A stretch of DNA of 6,435 bases from Candidatus Segetimicrobium genomatis (GTDB lineage Bacteria; Sysuimicrobiota; Sysuimicrobiia; Sysuimicrobiales; Segetimicrobiaceae), in the NCBI GenBank assembly GCA_005883865.1, contig VBAO01000182.1, positions 1 to 6,435 on the forward strand. Direction: 5' to 3'. The notes under the pieces are model-generated. The model made no database searches. It was not told the DNA's origin and saw only the letters and a list, made by a program, of their open reading frames with translations. Each line of letters begins with the position of its first letter. The stretch's first letter is position 1. The position numbers and the translations under genes were made by a program. Positions 4,914-6,435 of the stretch are shown in pieces.

Positions 4914-6435
4914 TTGAAGCGTTTCCGGTCCCCGCTAACCTGTGGCAGGGTTCTTCTCGCGTTGGTCTTCTGCTCGGTCGTGTCCTTGACAGTCTTCGCC
5001 CAGACGTCTATCCAGGGCGTGTTCACCTATCACAACGATCTGGCCCGCACCGGCCAGAACGTGAGCGAGACGATCCTAACCCCGCGCACGGTGAACCCGA
5101 CCAGCTTCGGCAAGCGGTTCGCCGATCCGGTCAATGGGCAAGTCTATGCGCAGCCGCTCTACGTGGCGAATGTCGCGATTCCAAACCAGGGAATCCATAA
5201 TGTCGTCTATGTGGCGACCGAGAATGACACCGTGTATGCTTTTGATGCCGACGTCCAGGGCGCGCCGCTCTGGCAAGCCAGCCTGCTCGTCAACGGAGGG
5301 AGCGCATTTCCCATTTCGGATCTGGACCCCTACTGCACGGATGTGGTCCCCGCGATCGGCGTGACCGGAACGCCGGTGATCGATCCAACCACCAACACGC
5401 TGTACGTCGTGGCGAAGACAAAGGAGGGTCCTTCCGCCGCTCCCTCCTACGTCCAGCGCCTTCATGCGCTCGACATCGCCACCGGGGCAGAAAAATTCGG
5501 CGGGCCGGTAGCTATCGCAGGGACGGTGTTTGGAATGGGCGGTGGGAGCGATGGGACCGCCCTCACCTTCGACCCATTACGGCAGTTGAACCGGCCGGGC
5601 CTGGCCCTCGTGAATGGCGTGGTGTACATCGGGTTCGGCTCGCACTGCGATATCGCCCCCTGGCACGGTTGGCTGTTCGGCTACGACGCTAGCAAACTCA
5701 CCCAAGTAGGGGTTTTTGTCGCCACGCCAAACGGCAATGGAGGAGGCATCTGGCAGTCCGGGGGCTCGGTCGCGGCGGATTCAAGCGACAATCTTTACGT
5801 CGCGAGCGGGAACGGCACCTTCGATGCCATCACGGATTTCGGAGAGAGCTTCTTGAAGCTCTCCCAAGCAACGCTCACCGTGGTGGACTACTTCACCCCG
5901 TTCGATCAAGCCATCTTGGATCCAAACGATACCGAAATGGGCTCGGGCGCCCCGCTGGTCTTGCCGGATCAGAGCGGCGCGGCGGTTCCTCGTCTGCTCG
6001 TCGGTGCCGCCAAGAAGGGTACGATCTATCTTCTCAATCGGGATAATTTGGGGCGGTTCTGCGGCGGTTGCCCCGGCGACCCTCAAATCGTGCAAACACT
6101 TCCTCTTGCTCTGGGGCCCTATTTCGGCACCCCCACCGTCTGGAACAACACGGTGTACTTCCTGGCGGCGGGCGACGTCCTCAAGGCGTTCTCGATCTCG
6201 GGGGGCCTGCTCTCCACCTCACCCACGTCCCAGGCCCCGACGGCGTTCGGCTTCCCGGGTGCGACGGTGTCCGTCTCCGCCAACCAGGCGGCAGATGGAA
6301 TTGTCTGGGCCCTGCAAACGGACGCGTGGTCCACGAATGGTCCCGCGGTGCTACATGCCTATGATGCGACGAATGTGGGGACCGAGCTCTACAATAGCAC
6401 CCAGGCAGCGGGCGGCCGCGATACGCTGGGTCCGG
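4914..6435 (+). CDS. Exported PQQ-like beta-propeller protein (3' end beyond window)
   Basis: Partial gene: 507 residues are encoded with no stop before the window ends. From TTG 4914 the N-terminus is MKRFRSPLTCGR, then a hydrophobic stretch to VFAQT, a Sec-type signal peptide with probable cleavage after VFA (about residue 29). The mature part starts with YHNDLARTGQN (39-49), which I associate with secreted PQQ-repeat proteins resembling BamB or quinoprotein propellers. Blade-like repeats follow: VVYVATENDTVYAFDAD (97-113), ITGTPVID-type VTGTPVIDPTTNTLYVV, VVYIGFGSHCD with HGWLFGYDA, NLYVASGNGTFD, KKGTIYLLNRDN, NTVYFLAAGDVLKAF and AVLHAYDATN. C141 and C245 lie in motifs I recall as conserved; C383 and C386 form a CGGC motif. 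No PQQ-dehydrogenase catalytic motif or cytochrome c CxxCH site is seen, so a binding or structural role is as likely as enzymatic. The start could instead be ATG 4830. Its GC is well below that of the upstream genes. Confidence 0.85.
   Translation, partial: MKRFRSPLTCGRVLLALVFCSVVSLTVFAQTSIQGVFTYHNDLARTGQNVSETILTPRTVNPTSFGKRFADPVNGQVYAQPLYVANVAIPNQGIHNVVYVATENDTVYAFDADVQGAPLWQASLLVNGGSAFPISDLDPYCTDVVPAIGVTGTPVIDPTTNTLYVVAKTKEGPSAAPSYVQRLHALDIATGAEKFGGPVAIAGTVFGMGGGSDGTALTFDPLRQLNRPGLALVNGVVYIGFGSHCDIAPWHGWLFGYDASKLTQVGVFVATPNGNGGGIWQSGGSVAADSSDNLYVASGNGTFDAITDFGESFLKLSQATLTVVDYFTPFDQAILDPNDTEMGSGAPLVLPDQSGAAVPRLLVGAAKKGTIYLLNRDNLGRFCGGCPGDPQIVQTLPLALGPYFGTPTVWNNTVYFLAAGDVLKAFSISGGLLSTSPTSQAPTAFGFPGATVSVSANQAADGIVWALQTDAWSTNGPAVLHAYDATNVGTELYNSTQAAGGRDTLGP

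Noticed and set aside
4986..5014. Perfect TTGACA at 4986-4991 with TATCCA 17 bases downstream
   Set aside because: It lies inside the signal peptide coding sequence (Ser-Leu-Thr-Val), and the -10 matches only 3 of 6. Probably fortuitous.
4766..5026. Minus-strand frame of 86 codons across the spacer and propeller start
   Set aside because: It overlaps the signal peptide region of the plus-strand gene and has no recognisable motif or ribosome binding site of note.
4830..6435. Propeller gene as a true PQQ-dependent alcohol or glucose dehydrogenase
   Set aside because: Only propeller-like repeats and the YHNDLARTGQN opening are seen. I could not identify dehydrogenase catalytic or metal-binding motifs, or a heme c domain, in the visible part.

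Overview
The window reads as the downstream end of a ribosomal-protein/RNA-polymerase alpha operon from a high-GC bacterium. Six tightly packed plus-strand genes run rpoA, rplQ, ecfA1, ecfA2, ecfT, truA. They are followed by a 150-234 bp spacer and the first 1.5 kb of a gene for an exported PQQ-like beta-propeller protein, which is still open at the window end. No RNA gene, CRISPR array, transposase or attachment site is visible.

Organism: the order rpoA-rplQ-ecfA1-ecfA2-ecfT-truA is classic for Firmicutes and related Terrabacteria lineages. RpoA and EcfA/T are closest, from memory, to Bacillus-type sequences. However, GC is very high (a hand count gives 44/60 for bases 4381-4440) and four of the six core genes appear to start with GTG. 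This suggests a high-GC, deep-branching Firmicutes-like or candidate-phylum bacterium, possibly environmental or thermophilic. The sequence alone does not give a species, and the phylum is inference.

Layout: (1) 16-1304, rpoA and rplQ, overlapping by one base. (2) 1305-1383, a GC-rich spacer with several mutually exclusive hairpins, ending in the G-rich ribosome-binding region of ecfA1. (3) 1384-3906, the complete energising module of a group II ECF vitamin/metal transporter (two ATPases and the transmembrane coupling protein), with overlapping start and stop codons. No substrate-binding S component is present, as expected for a shared module whose S components lie elsewhere. (4) 3912-4679, truA, the tRNA pseudouridine synthase. 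(5) 4680-4913, a more AT-rich spacer with three CCTAG copies, a candidate promoter and two competing ribosome binding sites. (6) 4914 to the end, an exported propeller protein with a signal peptide and clearly lower GC (32/60 for bases 5161-5220).

How the genes fit together: the first six are core growth functions (transcription, translation, cofactor uptake, tRNA modification) and are probably co-transcribed, with tight translational coupling in the ECF block. The propeller gene looks like a separate transcription unit in a different compositional context. It sits where rplM-rpsI would often follow truA.

I found no convincing undescribed system. The most notable points are Q-to-E changes that both fall in one of the two composite ATP sites of the EcfA1/EcfA2 pair, the compositional and syntenic break after truA, and the repeat/promoter arrangement before the propeller gene.
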